A stretch of DNA of 7,764 bases from Caldifarciminota bacterium (GTDB taxonomy: Bacteria; Hydrothermota; Hydrothermia; S141-80), in contig JALUJC010000204.1 in assembly GCA_027053375.1 (NCBI GenBank), positions 1,773 to 9,536 on the forward strand, in the 5' to 3' direction. A model generated the notes under the pieces. It worked only from the letters and a program-made list of their open reading frames with translations. It was not told the DNA's origin and ran no database searches. Made by a program: the position numbers and the translations under genes. This document shows positions 1-6,332 of the stretch, piece by piece; positions within the stretch are counted from its first letter, which is position 1; each line of letters starts with the position of its first letter.

Positions 1-1
1 C

Positions 2-670
2 CGTCTGGCGCGGGAAGCCGGCGTGCACACCTTTGTCTATATCAGCACCGACAAAGCTGTCAACCCCACATCGGTCATGGGGGCTTCCAAACGACTGGGT
101 GAACGGGTCATCACGTCCTTTCATGGAGATGGACACCGGTTCGTCGCGGTTCGGTTTGGCAATGTCCTGGGCAGCCGGGGGAGTGTTCTGCCGCTTTTTG
201 AACAACAACTCCGTCGTGGAGGGCCCCTTACCGTGACCGACCCCCGAATGAAGCGGTACTTCATGCTTCCCAAAGAAGCCGTATTCCTCGTGCTGGAAGC
301 GGTGATCCAGACCGATGGACATGAGGAAGAGGTTTTCGTGCTGGACATGGGGGAGCCGGTAAACATCCTTGAACTCGCGGAAAACTTCATTCGTCTGGCA
401 GGGTATGAACCCCATCGGGACATCCCCATCCGCTTTATCGGAACCCGTCCCGGAGAAAAACTCTTTGAAGAACTTCTCCAGGCAGAGGAAGGGGTTTTGC
501 CCACGCAACATCCCAAAGTTTTTCGGGCACGCCTGCGGGAGGCGCTGTGTCCCGAGGAGCGGCAAACCATGCTCCGTGAACTTGAAGAGATGCTTCGCAC
601 GCTTCCCGAACGCGAACGGTGGATCGCCTTCCTTCAACGATGGGTGCCCACCTACCGTCCCACTCCATGA
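2..670 (+). CDS. Nucleotide-sugar 4,6-dehydratase of the WbpM/PglF/CapD type, 5'-truncated by the window edge
   Basis: The reading frame is open from base 2, so the first GTG at 23 is not the true start; the gene begins outside the window. The visible 222 residues are the C-terminal part of an extended short-chain dehydrogenase. Numbering from base 2, the catalytic block STDKAVNPTSVMGASK spans residues 15-30. Met26 stands where most such enzymes have the catalytic Tyr, with Lys30 four residues on. Met at this point is typical of the large WbpM/PglF/CapD/EpsC proteins, whereas PseB/FlaA1 keeps Tyr. Other family blocks are VRFGNVLGSRGS, RYFMLPKEAV and RPGEKLFEELL. Known members dehydrate UDP-GlcNAc (or similar) to a 4-keto-6-deoxy sugar for surface polysaccharide or glycoprotein glycans. 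The large forms carry N-terminal membrane helices, which would lie off-window here. The stop overlaps the next start (ATGA). Exact sugar substrate is not determined. Confidence 0.93.
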   Translation, partial: RLAREAGVHTFVYISTDKAVNPTSVMGASKRLGERVITSFHGDGHRFVAVRFGNVLGSRGSVLPLFEQQLRRGGPLTVTDPRMKRYFMLPKEAVFLVLEAVIQTDGHEEEVFVLDMGEPVNILELAENFIRLAGYEPHRDIPIRFIGTRPGEKLFEELLQAEEGVLPTQHPKVFRARLREALCPEERQTMLRELEEMLRTLPERERWIAFLQRWVPTYRPTP

Positions 671-1668
671 ATCGTTTTCATCGCCAGATGCTTCTTGCGG
701 CATTTCGCCCGGAAGGCCAGCAACGTCTGGCACGGGCAAGGGTGGCAGTGGTGGGACTGGGCGCACTGGGGACCCTTCAGGCGGAATTGCTGGTGCGTGC
801 CGGGGTCCGGCATCTCACCCTGGTGGATCGGGACGTGGTGGAGGAAACCAACCTCCAGCGACAGCATCTGTATACCGAAGCAGACCTGGGCTGGCCGAAA
901 GCCGAACGGGCAGCCCGGCACCTCCAGACCATCTGGAGCGAGGCGCAACTGAAGGTCCACGTGGCGGATCTGATCCCCGAAAATATTCACGAACTTTTAC
1001 GCGACGTGGACCTGATCCTGGACGGAACCGATAACTGGGCCACACGGTGGTTGATCAACGATTTTTCTGTTCAACAGCAAATCCCCTGGATCTACGGCGC
1101 CGCTGCGGGCCAGGAAGGTCGGGTCATGGCCATTCAGCCCGGGACGTCCGCCTGTCTGGGCTGCCGATTCCCACCCCCTTCAGGACAACACCTGGATGCC
1201 TGTGACCGGGTGGGGGTGTGGAACACGCTGACCACCCTGGTGGGGACGCTCCAGGTCCAGCTGGCTCTGGAACACCTGCTGGGACATCCCGTGCCTGGAG
1301 ATCTGTTCCGTATCACCGTCCACCCCTTTCAGGTGCACCGTTATCAGGTACAGAGAAATCCAGACTGCCCGGTATGCGCGCACCACCGGTTCCTTGCGCT
1401 GGAGGGAACCTACACCGAGCGCACCCTGGTGCTCTGCGGCCGGGACACCGTTCAGATTCGTCCCACCCCACCCAGGCAGCTGGATCTGGCATCCCTGGCA
1501 GAAGAATTAAAGAAACTCGGAACGGTGGAACAACGTGGCCAGGTGCTTCGCCTGATCACCCCGGAAGGGGAACTCACCCTGTTCCCGGATGGGCGGGCAC
1601 TGGTCCGCTGTCCCGACTGTACCCCTGAACGGGCGAAAAGCCTTTACACGCGCTGGGTGGGGGGATGA
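667..1668 (+). CDS. ThiF/MoeB/HesA-family adenylyltransferase (sulfur-carrier-activating, E1-like)
   Basis: A 333-residue E1-like enzyme expected to adenylate the C-terminal glycine of a small ubiquitin-like sulfur carrier (ThiS or MoaD type) for thiamine or molybdopterin synthesis. Start 667 is chosen because the family opening R-x-x-R-Q-x-L-L (here RFHRQMLL, residues 3-10) follows at once and because it forms an ATGA overlap with the previous stop; no good Shine-Dalgarno is visible. Seen: GLGALG nucleotide loop 30-35, Asp54, Asn62, Arg65, Gln66, Lys78, DGTDN 119-123, zinc pairs C163xxC166 and C234xxC237, and Cys179 in the position of the catalytic cysteine. Residues about 253-333 (LCGRDTVQI, then LTLFPDGRALV and a final LYTRWVG) match the tail of Bacillus-type ThiF proteins. 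An additional pair C315xxC318 is unusual. No sulfur carrier or thiamine/molybdopterin gene lies beside it, so ThiF versus MoeB cannot be decided. Confidence 0.92.
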   Translation: MNRFHRQMLLAAFRPEGQQRLARARVAVVGLGALGTLQAELLVRAGVRHLTLVDRDVVEETNLQRQHLYTEADLGWPKAERAARHLQTIWSEAQLKVHVADLIPENIHELLRDVDLILDGTDNWATRWLINDFSVQQQIPWIYGAAAGQEGRVMAIQPGTSACLGCRFPPPSGQHLDACDRVGVWNTLTTLVGTLQVQLALEHLLGHPVPGDLFRITVHPFQVHRYQVQRNPDCPVCAHHRFLALEGTYTERTLVLCGRDTVQIRPTPPRQLDLASLAEELKKLGTVEQRGQVLRLITPEGELTLFPDGRALVRCPDCTPERAKSLYTRWVGG

Positions 1669-2546
1669 GTTTTCTTGCCCCGCTGGCCGCTGCCTTCGTG
1701 TGGGGGCTGAATCCCGCCGTGGTCAAATATGCCACCCACCACCTTGGAGGACGAGAGATCAACGCCCTGCGCCTGCTGGGTGCAGCCCTCCTGCTGAGTC
1801 TTCTTGGCCTTCTGGGACCCTGGCAGGAAGTGTTTCACATGCCCCTCAGGGTCTGGGGACTGGCCTTTATGGCCGCTCTGGCGGGTCCCATCATCGCATG
1901 GGGTGCGTACATTCAGGCACTCCATCGGCTGCCCATTTCCATTGCACACCCTGTGGCCAACACCTACCCCCTCTCGGCCATCGTGCTGGAAATGATCTTC
2001 CGGCATGTGGTTCCGCCTCCGATGGCCTGGGCAGGGGTTCTGCTGATCCTGGTGGGGGTCAATGGACTGCGTCTCACGGGATCGGATCATGAAAAGGGAG
2101 GGGATCCCCGGGATCTTGCAGGGTGGTCCTTTGCCCTGCTTACGAGCCTGTTCTGGGGGGTGAGTTCCCTTCTGTTTCAGCTTCTGGTCCAGCATCTTTC
2201 CCCTTTCGCCACCACCCTGGCCCGTTCCCTGATCGCCGCACCTCTCCTCCTGATGATGGCCCCGACCACCCTGAAGGTTCTCCGGACACCCACCCTGCGT
2301 CTTCCCGTGGGGGCAGCAGCCCTTTCAGGGATCCTGAACGATGTGGCCGGGATGTACTTCTATCTGGTGGCCCTCCGCCACTTCCCCCTCTATCTGGCCG
2401 TTCCCCTGTCTTCCACCAGCCCGCTATTTGCTGTGATGTGGGGAGGTCTGTTCTGGAAGGAACGGGTGACAGGGGCAAGATGGACGGCGGTGGCCACGGT
2501 GGTGGTGGGGACTGTGCGGCTCGGACTCAGCGGACGTCCTGCGTGA
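1665..2546 (+). CDS. EamA-family (DMT superfamily) membrane transporter
   Basis: A 293-residue protein of about ten hydrophobic helices in two five-helix repeats (roughly 3-138 and 152-288), separated by a charged cytoplasmic loop at 139-151 (DHEKGGDPRD). The opening LAPLAAAFVWGLNPAVVKYA and the PVANTYPLSAIVLEM and PLSSTSPLFAVMWGGLFWKERVTG segments are typical of EamA domains, in which the end of each repeat carries a conserved glutamate (Glu109, Glu266). Family members export or import amino acids, nucleotides or other small metabolites in the inner membrane; the substrate here cannot be read from sequence. The ATG overlaps the upstream TGA (ATGA) and has a GGTGGGGG purine run just before it, so translation is probably coupled to the adenylyltransferase. 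Its last 20 bases overlap the end of the convergent pyrK gene. Confidence 0.92.
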   Translation: MSFLAPLAAAFVWGLNPAVVKYATHHLGGREINALRLLGAALLLSLLGLLGPWQEVFHMPLRVWGLAFMAALAGPIIAWGAYIQALHRLPISIAHPVANTYPLSAIVLEMIFRHVVPPPMAWAGVLLILVGVNGLRLTGSDHEKGGDPRDLAGWSFALLTSLFWGVSSLLFQLLVQHLSPFATTLARSLIAAPLLLMMAPTTLKVLRTPTLRLPVGAAALSGILNDVAGMYFYLVALRHFPLYLAVPLSSTSPLFAVMWGGLFWKERVTGARWTAVATVVVGTVRLGLSGRPA

Positions 2547-3297
2547 GTCGGGTCCAGTCCACCTGATCCGCACGGAACAGGGGACCCTCCCGGCAGGTCC
2601 GAAAGTGACCGCCTCCGGCACGCGGTGTCAGGCAACCCATGCAGATCCCGAACCCACACCCCATCACTTCTTCAAAAGACGCATAATACCGGGTGGATGG
2701 CAGGATCTCCTTAAGCGCGGTCAGCATGCCCGGAGGACCGCAGGCCAGGATCTGAACCCCGTCATCCAGCGGCAGGGGGGCATCGGTCACACGCCCCCTC
2801 CGGGCACCCGGTGCGTCTGTTTCGCTCCAGAACTCCACCGGGGAGGACGCAGGAATTCGTTTCGGGAGAAAGGCGGGAATGTCCCCACGGAAACCCAGTC
2901 GCACCCAGGCAACCGTGTCGGGATAGGTGCGGAGGTAATGCACCACCGGTGCGATCCCGCTACCCCCGCCCACCAGTCCCACCCGGGGAAAGCGTGGCCA
3001 GGGTTGCCCAAGCGGGCCGATCAGTGAAACCTCTGTCCCGGGGTCCCGGCTGACCAGCCAGCGTGTCCCCCGACCGCGGGGCAACACCAGCAACCCCAGA
3101 CGTCCGGGCTCGGTCCAGAACACACTGAAGGGGCGATCGAGAAAAGGATCGTACTGTTCCGCATCGCGAACCTGCAACTGGACAAATTGCCCGGGAAGGA
3201 TCCGCCACGACGCTTCCTCCATGGCAAACACGAGATGCACGTACCGTCCACCCTCTTCCCGATGCAGCAGACGGGCCCGGACCTGCTGGAGCCTCAT
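2527..3297 (-). CDS. pyrK: Dihydroorotate dehydrogenase B electron-transfer subunit PyrK
   Basis: A 256-residue FAD/[2Fe-2S] reductase subunit that, in class 1B enzymes, passes electrons from dihydroorotate oxidation in PyrD to NAD+ during pyrimidine synthesis. Seen in order: beta-barrel FAD domain with RPFS (55-58) and GRGT (75-78), NAD-binding GGGSGIAP (110-117), CGPPGM (186-191), and the C-terminal iron-sulfur set Cys214, Cys219, Cys222 and Cys235 in the CGFGICMGC...C spacing followed by REGPLF and VDW, a pattern diagnostic of PyrK. The frame is open further upstream, to 3636, but those codons are a shadow of the neighbouring gene; the ATG at 3297 matches the normal PyrK N-terminus and overlaps the upstream stop (ATGA). 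No pyrD is adjacent, which is unusual. A related NADH-dependent ferredoxin reductase-type subunit is the main alternative; length and the iron-sulfur spacing favour PyrK. Confidence 0.92.
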   Translation of the reverse strand: MRLQQVRARLLHREEGGRYVHLVFAMEEASWRILPGQFVQLQVRDAEQYDPFLDRPFSVFWTEPGRLGLLVLPRGRGTRWLVSRDPGTEVSLIGPLGQPWPRFPRVGLVGGGSGIAPVVHYLRTYPDTVAWVRLGFRGDIPAFLPKRIPASSPVEFWSETDAPGARRGRVTDAPLPLDDGVQILACGPPGMLTALKEILPSTRYYASFEEVMGCGFGICMGCLTPRAGGGHFRTCREGPLFRADQVDWTRLTQDVR

Positions 3298-4424
3298 GGG
3301 ATCAGGAGAGGGGTCCGGGTGCCATCCACGTCCAGCACATACACCCCGGGATGGAGCCACCCCAGGGCAACCCGGCGTGCACGCAACCAGTGCCCCATCC
3401 GACGACCATCCACCCGCCAGAGTGTCACATCCGCTGCGGAAGGAACGTGAAGGATCCAGCCGGCGGTTGAGGGAACCAGGCGGGGATATCTTTTGCCCGG
3501 GTCTGGGGACTCTGCCACGCCGGTCACCGGACGATACACCACCTCCACCACACCCTCCGGCACAGTAAATGCCACCCCACCCTGCAGGGTGGATGCGTTC
3601 CACCGGATCACCGTGCCTCCACCCGTACCGCCCCACACCACGGGATCCACGTAGTGCAGGCTGGTCAGGGTATCGGGAAGGGTGAGAGGCGTATCCACCA
3701 GCGTGAAGGACACACCATCCACCCGGATCAACTGTGTGCCGACGCCCACATAGATGTACTGAAAAGCATCCATAACCCCCGGCCCCCCCGGGGCACCCAC
3801 ATGTACACTGTCCAGCACCGCACGCGTCAGGGGATCCGCCTCGTACAACCAGCCGGTTTCCGACACCCCGTACACCCGATTCACCAGGGTGGGATGGAGG
3901 AACAGATGAACCACGCCCTGGAGCGGCATGGTGTCCGGAAAAGCAAGGGTGGAAAGGGAATAGCGCAACACCGGCCCCGGAGACAGCGCAACCAGCACGT
4001 AGGGCGGTGTACTCCGGGTGACCTGGAGATCCTGCACACCCGCTGGAAGGTTCACCGTGTCCACCACCGTTCCGTTTTGCCTGGAGACCAGGACCAGTCT
4101 GGCCGGGGAGGCATATCCCACCAGCAGGGTGTCCCCATACACATCCAGGGTTACAGGCACCCCGTCAGGTAGCGCCACGGTCCCCTGGAACATCAACCCC
4201 TGCAGCGACCAGATCTCCAGAGATGCTGGCGACTGCTGAACCACCCAGAACGTATCCCCCACAGCCCGCCCCTGCACCGCTGCGGTTCCCGCAAGGGAAT
4301 GCGCAGCCTGCAGGACTCCAGCGGTGTCGTACGCGCGAACCGATGTGGGGCTCAGCACCACCACCGACTGGGCCTGAAGCACCAGAGGAAGCAGAAGCAC
4401 CCATCCCATCTTCTTTGCCTGCAT
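3294..4424 (-). CDS. Secreted beta-propeller-like protein with T9SS-like C-terminal sorting domain
   Basis: No named family recognised. The 376-residue product starts with a clear signal peptide: Lys4-Lys5, hydrophobic core about 7-15, and likely cleavage after LQA (residue 18). The mature part has no cysteine and is made of short beta-rich repeats, e.g. DVYGDTLLVGYASPARLVLVS near 94-114 and VYGVSETGWLYEADPLTRAVLDS near 184-206, suggesting a beta-propeller (YVTN/WD-like). The last 50 residues or so (VTLWRVDGRRMG, then LGWLHPGVYVLDVDGTRTPLLI) resemble the Por/T9SS type A sorting domain, with its iYDxxGRxV and LxxGvYxvrv elements. If so, the protein is exported by Sec, crosses the outer membrane by type IX secretion and is surface-anchored or released. 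It is the first gene of a two-gene unit with pyrK. Met1 is preferred over Met6 because it retains the signal-peptide lysines; no Shine-Dalgarno precedes it (see promoter). Confidence 0.82.
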   Translation of the reverse strand: MQAKKMGWVLLLPLVLQAQSVVVLSPTSVRAYDTAGVLQAAHSLAGTAAVQGRAVGDTFWVVQQSPASLEIWSLQGLMFQGTVALPDGVPVTLDVYGDTLLVGYASPARLVLVSRQNGTVVDTVNLPAGVQDLQVTRSTPPYVLVALSPGPVLRYSLSTLAFPDTMPLQGVVHLFLHPTLVNRVYGVSETGWLYEADPLTRAVLDSVHVGAPGGPGVMDAFQYIYVGVGTQLIRVDGVSFTLVDTPLTLPDTLTSLHYVDPVVWGGTGGGTVIRWNASTLQGGVAFTVPEGVVEVVYRPVTGVAESPDPGKRYPRLVPSTAGWILHVPSAADVTLWRVDGRRMGHWLRARRVALGWLHPGVYVLDVDGTRTPLLIP

Positions 4425-4430
4425 ACCAGG

Positions 4431-4459
4431 AGTATAGATCCCCCATGCAAAACGGTCAA
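4431..4459 (-). promoter_or_regulatory. Sigma70-type promoter of the secreted-protein/pyrK unit; predicted leaderless start
   Basis: On the minus strand, -35 TTGACC (4459-4454) and -10 TATACT (4436-4431) are separated by exactly 17 bases; each box differs from consensus by one base. Only six bases lie between the -10 and the ATG, so a start seven bases downstream of the -10 falls on the A of the ATG at 4424. That predicts an mRNA with no 5' untranslated region, in keeping with the lack of a Shine-Dalgarno there. The boxes are read directly; the start point is inferred. Confidence 0.75.
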
Positions 4460-4554
4460 ACGATGGCGCCCCCGGGCATGCGTGGAAAACAGCAAACCCT
4501 ACCGGTACAGCAGAGGCGTGTGCGCATCTTCTCTCTACCAGGGAGGCAGACCTC

Positions 4555-4583
4555 TTGATTTCCCTTTACGGGTGCTTTAGGAT
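4555..4583 (+). promoter_or_regulatory. Probable promoter for the leader ORF and ABC exporter
   Basis: TTGATT (4555-4560) and TAGGAT (4578-4583) are 17 bases apart, each matching four of six consensus positions. Transcription would start near 4590, about 20 bases before the ATG of the leader ORF at 4611 and about 106 bases before the ABC ATPase. Spacing and placement support it, but the individual boxes are only moderate. The 95 bases between this element and the divergent -35 box (4460-4554) show no clear gene or further recognisable site. Confidence 0.45.
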
Positions 4584-4610
4584 TGAAACATCCTCACCAG
4601 GAGGTTGATC

Positions 4611-4631
4611 ATGGGCCTGATCCATCTCTGA
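4611..4631 (+). CDS. Putative six-codon leader peptide MGLIHL
   Basis: ATG GGC CTG ATC CAT CTC TGA is preceded by a perfect AGGAGG (4599-4604) at a 6-base spacing, as good as the site of any gene in the window. The product would have no function as a protein; a short ORF with a strong ribosome site, directly after a predicted transcription start and before an ABC exporter, suggests a regulatory leader peptide of the kind that controls macrolide, phenicol or other ribosome-targeting drug resistance genes. A small hairpin CCTC (4592-4595)/GAGG (4601-4604) could partly mask its own ribosome site. The ribosome site and ORF are read directly; translation and regulation are inferred. A chance Shine-Dalgarno is the alternative. 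Confidence 0.5.
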   Translation: MGLIHL

Positions 4632-4639
4632 TCTCACCA

Positions 4640-4688
4640 TCCTGCAGTATCCTCTCAACACCCGGCGCTCACGGCATCCCCTGCAGGA
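4640..4688 (+). promoter_or_regulatory. Possible translational attenuator hairpin masking the ABC ATPase ribosome site
   Basis: TCCTGCAG (4640-4647) and CTGCAGGA (4681-4688) form a perfect 8-bp stem with a 33-base loop. The 3' arm includes the first four bases of the AGGAGG ribosome site (4685-4690) of the ATPase gene. The 5' arm starts nine bases after the leader stop codon, within reach of a ribosome paused at the end of MGLIHL, and its TCCTG can also pair with CAGGA of the leader ribosome site (4598-4602). This offers competing structures, as in known attenuators. Part of the stem is the self-complementary CTGCAG, so chance repetition is possible. Confidence 0.4.
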
Positions 4689-4690
4689 GG
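4685..4690 (+). promoter_or_regulatory. Ribosome binding site of the ABC ATPase
   Basis: A full AGGAGG lies five bases before the ATG at 4696 and fixes that start. Its first four bases lie in the hairpin arm described above. Confidence 0.85.
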
Positions 4691-4695
4691 TTTCC

Positions 4696-5559
4696 ATGCT
4701 GGTTCTGAAAGAACTCTCCAAAAAGTTTGGGAAACACACCGCCCTGGATCGGGTCACGGTCTCCTTTCCTCCCGGGATCACGGCCCTGATCGGTCCCAAC
4801 GGTGCAGGGAAAACCACGCTGATCAAAATCGCCTGTGGTGTGTTGCTGCCGGACACGGGCGAGGTATTGTACGACGGACGTTCGCTTTCCAGGTTTCGGC
4901 GATCCCTGATCCGGGAAATCGGCGTGGTCCTGGAAAACGCGGAAAATGTGTACGGGTATCTCCCGGTATGGGCAAACCTTCGCTTCTTTGCAACGCTCTG
5001 GGATCTTCCAGAAGCAGCCCTTCAGACCGCGCAGGAATTGCTGGAACAGTTTGATCTGGCTCATCGAAAGGGGAACCCGGTCAACGATCTCTCCCGGGGA
5101 AACAAGCAGAAGGTGGCGGTGATCCTGGCACTGATGAAGCGACCACGCTACCTTTTCCTGGATGAACCCACCCTGGGCCTGGATGTGTTCGCTTCTCAGC
5201 AGGTGGAGCAACTCATCCGTACCTGGGTGAAGCAATCCCCCTGCACCGTTGTGCTCACCACGCACAGGATGGATCTGGCATGGAGGCTTGCGGACCGGTT
5301 TGTGTTCATACGGGAAGGCCGCATCCTCTGGGAAGGTCCCCGGGAAGCCCTCCGCCGACTCCCACACTGGCAAAGTGTCTACCGCGTGGTTTACCGAAAG
5401 GACCACCGCGTTCTTCAGCAGGAAGTGGAAGCACGGGATCTCTCCTCTCTGCTGTCGTCCCTGCACCGGGAAGGCACCACCATCCTTGAAGTCCATCGCG
5501 AAGAACCGGATCTTGAAGATGTGGTGCGTGCGCTGCTCTCCGGGGAGGTCACGCCATGA
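4696..5559 (+). CDS. ABC transporter ATP-binding protein, ABC-2 exporter type
   Basis: The 287-residue ATPase would power the adjacent permease. Seen: Walker A GPNGAGKTT (33-41), signature LSRGNKQK (132-139), Walker B YLFLDEP (152-158) with catalytic Glu157, D-loop GLD (161-163) and switch His190 in TTHRMDLAWRLADR. At the Q-loop the usual glutamine is absent: the segment GVVLENAENVYGYLP has Glu80, as in the LEGxRNxYWxLT-type subgroup of DrrA-like ATPases. A C-terminal domain of about 70 residues (from 218) follows, common in drug or lipid exporters of this class. The start is set by an AGGAGG five bases upstream, and the stop overlaps the permease start. The exported substrate is unknown; antibiotic, lipid or polysaccharide export are all possible. 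The leader region upstream hints at control by a ribosome-acting compound, but that is inference. Confidence 0.95.
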   Translation: MLVLKELSKKFGKHTALDRVTVSFPPGITALIGPNGAGKTTLIKIACGVLLPDTGEVLYDGRSLSRFRRSLIREIGVVLENAENVYGYLPVWANLRFFATLWDLPEAALQTAQELLEQFDLAHRKGNPVNDLSRGNKQKVAVILALMKRPRYLFLDEPTLGLDVFASQQVEQLIRTWVKQSPCTVVLTTHRMDLAWRLADRFVFIREGRILWEGPREALRRLPHWQSVYRVVYRKDHRVLQQEVEARDLSSLLSSLHREGTTILEVHREEPDLEDVVRALLSGEVTP

Positions 5560-6332
5560 GAAAGATCCTTCAGGCCTATCTCTACAAATACTACTGGGAA
5601 CAACGGTATTACCTTCCCAACTTTGTGTTTGAGGTCCTGGGACACCTGCTCTTTTTCCTGGGACTCTTCACCCTGCTTTTCCAGCCCGATCCCACACGTT
5701 TTCTCCAGGGACTTCTGGGATTTTTGCTCTGGATGATCAGCCTGACCATCATGTACGAATCGGCCATGCTGGTTTGGGAAGACAGCCTGCTGGGTACCCT
5801 GGAACATGTGTACATGTCTCCTCATCCTTTCTGGCAGATCCTTCTGGGTCGGATGGTGGCCAACCTGATTCTTCACACAGGACTTTACAGCATTTTCCTG
5901 GTGGGCGCGTTGGGAACCTATCGACTCATGGGGCACACCATCCATATCCCCCCTGTCGCATGGCCCTGGATGGCCTTTTCCGTTGCTATTCTTTTCTTTG
6001 CCAGCTGGGGAATGGGGTTGATCCTGTTCGGTGTGGCGCTCGTGGTCAAACGGGCGGGCAGCATCACAGGATTCCTCTACTGGGTGCTGTTTTTCACCAG
6101 CGGTGCACTGTTTTCCGTGAAGGAGCAGCCCCGCCCTTTCCAGATCCTGGCATGGACCACCCCCATTGGCCCGGCAGGAATGGTCATGGCCGATTCCCTC
6201 CGCCCGGGATCCCCGATGCCCCTTCTGCTGCCTTCACTTCTCCACACGTGCCTGTATGTGCTGCTGGGATTCGTCGTGATGCATCTTGGGCTCCACTATG
6301 CCCGAAAAACCGGAAAAATGGCGCGGTACTGA
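5556..6332 (+). CDS. ABC-2 type transporter permease
   Basis: A 258-residue inner-membrane protein with six predicted helices at about 20-43, 50-73, 98-122, 134-163, 168-188 and 223-247, the standard ABC-2 layout. The cytoplasmic segment GTLEHVYMSP (80-89) between helices 2 and 3 is the usual coupling motif of drug/lipid exporters (normally RGTLExLxxSP), and FFTSGALFSVKEQPRPFQ near 179-196 matches the conserved element after helix 5. It starts with an ATG overlapping the ATPase stop (ATGA), so the two are a unit; a homodimer of each is the expected complex. Substrate is not readable. No second permease gene is present. The gene ends 45 bases before the convergent radical SAM gene, with no strong terminator hairpin between. 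Confidence 0.93.
   Translation: MRKILQAYLYKYYWEQRYYLPNFVFEVLGHLLFFLGLFTLLFQPDPTRFLQGLLGFLLWMISLTIMYESAMLVWEDSLLGTLEHVYMSPHPFWQILLGRMVANLILHTGLYSIFLVGALGTYRLMGHTIHIPPVAWPWMAFSVAILFFASWGMGLILFGVALVVKRAGSITGFLYWVLFFTSGALFSVKEQPRPFQILAWTTPIGPAGMVMADSLRPGSPMPLLLPSLLHTCLYVLLGFVVMHLGLHYARKTGKMARY

Noticed and set aside
619..666. Upstream ATG codons (619, 640) for the ThiF/MoeB-like gene
   Set aside because: The family motif RFHRQMLL begins right after the ATG at 667, no ribosome site supports the earlier codons, and they would lie deeper inside the dehydratase gene.
3298..3636. A 113-codon N-terminal extension of pyrK in the same frame
   Set aside because: It lies wholly inside the secreted-protein gene on the same strand, reads as low-complexity Gly/Arg/Ser, and PyrK homologues start at the ATG at 3297.
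4223..4580. Plus-strand ORFs running from the secreted gene into the intergenic region
   Set aside because: Proline-rich shadow composition, no ribosome site, and they are antisense to a well-supported gene and run across both promoters.
4606..4633. Three TGATC copies around the leader ORF as a repressor operator
   Set aside because: Copies are only five bases long, spaced 12 and 11 bases, and two fall in codons; not enough to claim a binding site.
4669..5496. A 275-codon minus-strand ORF opposite the ABC ATPase
   Set aside because: Antisense shadow of a gene with all ABC motifs.
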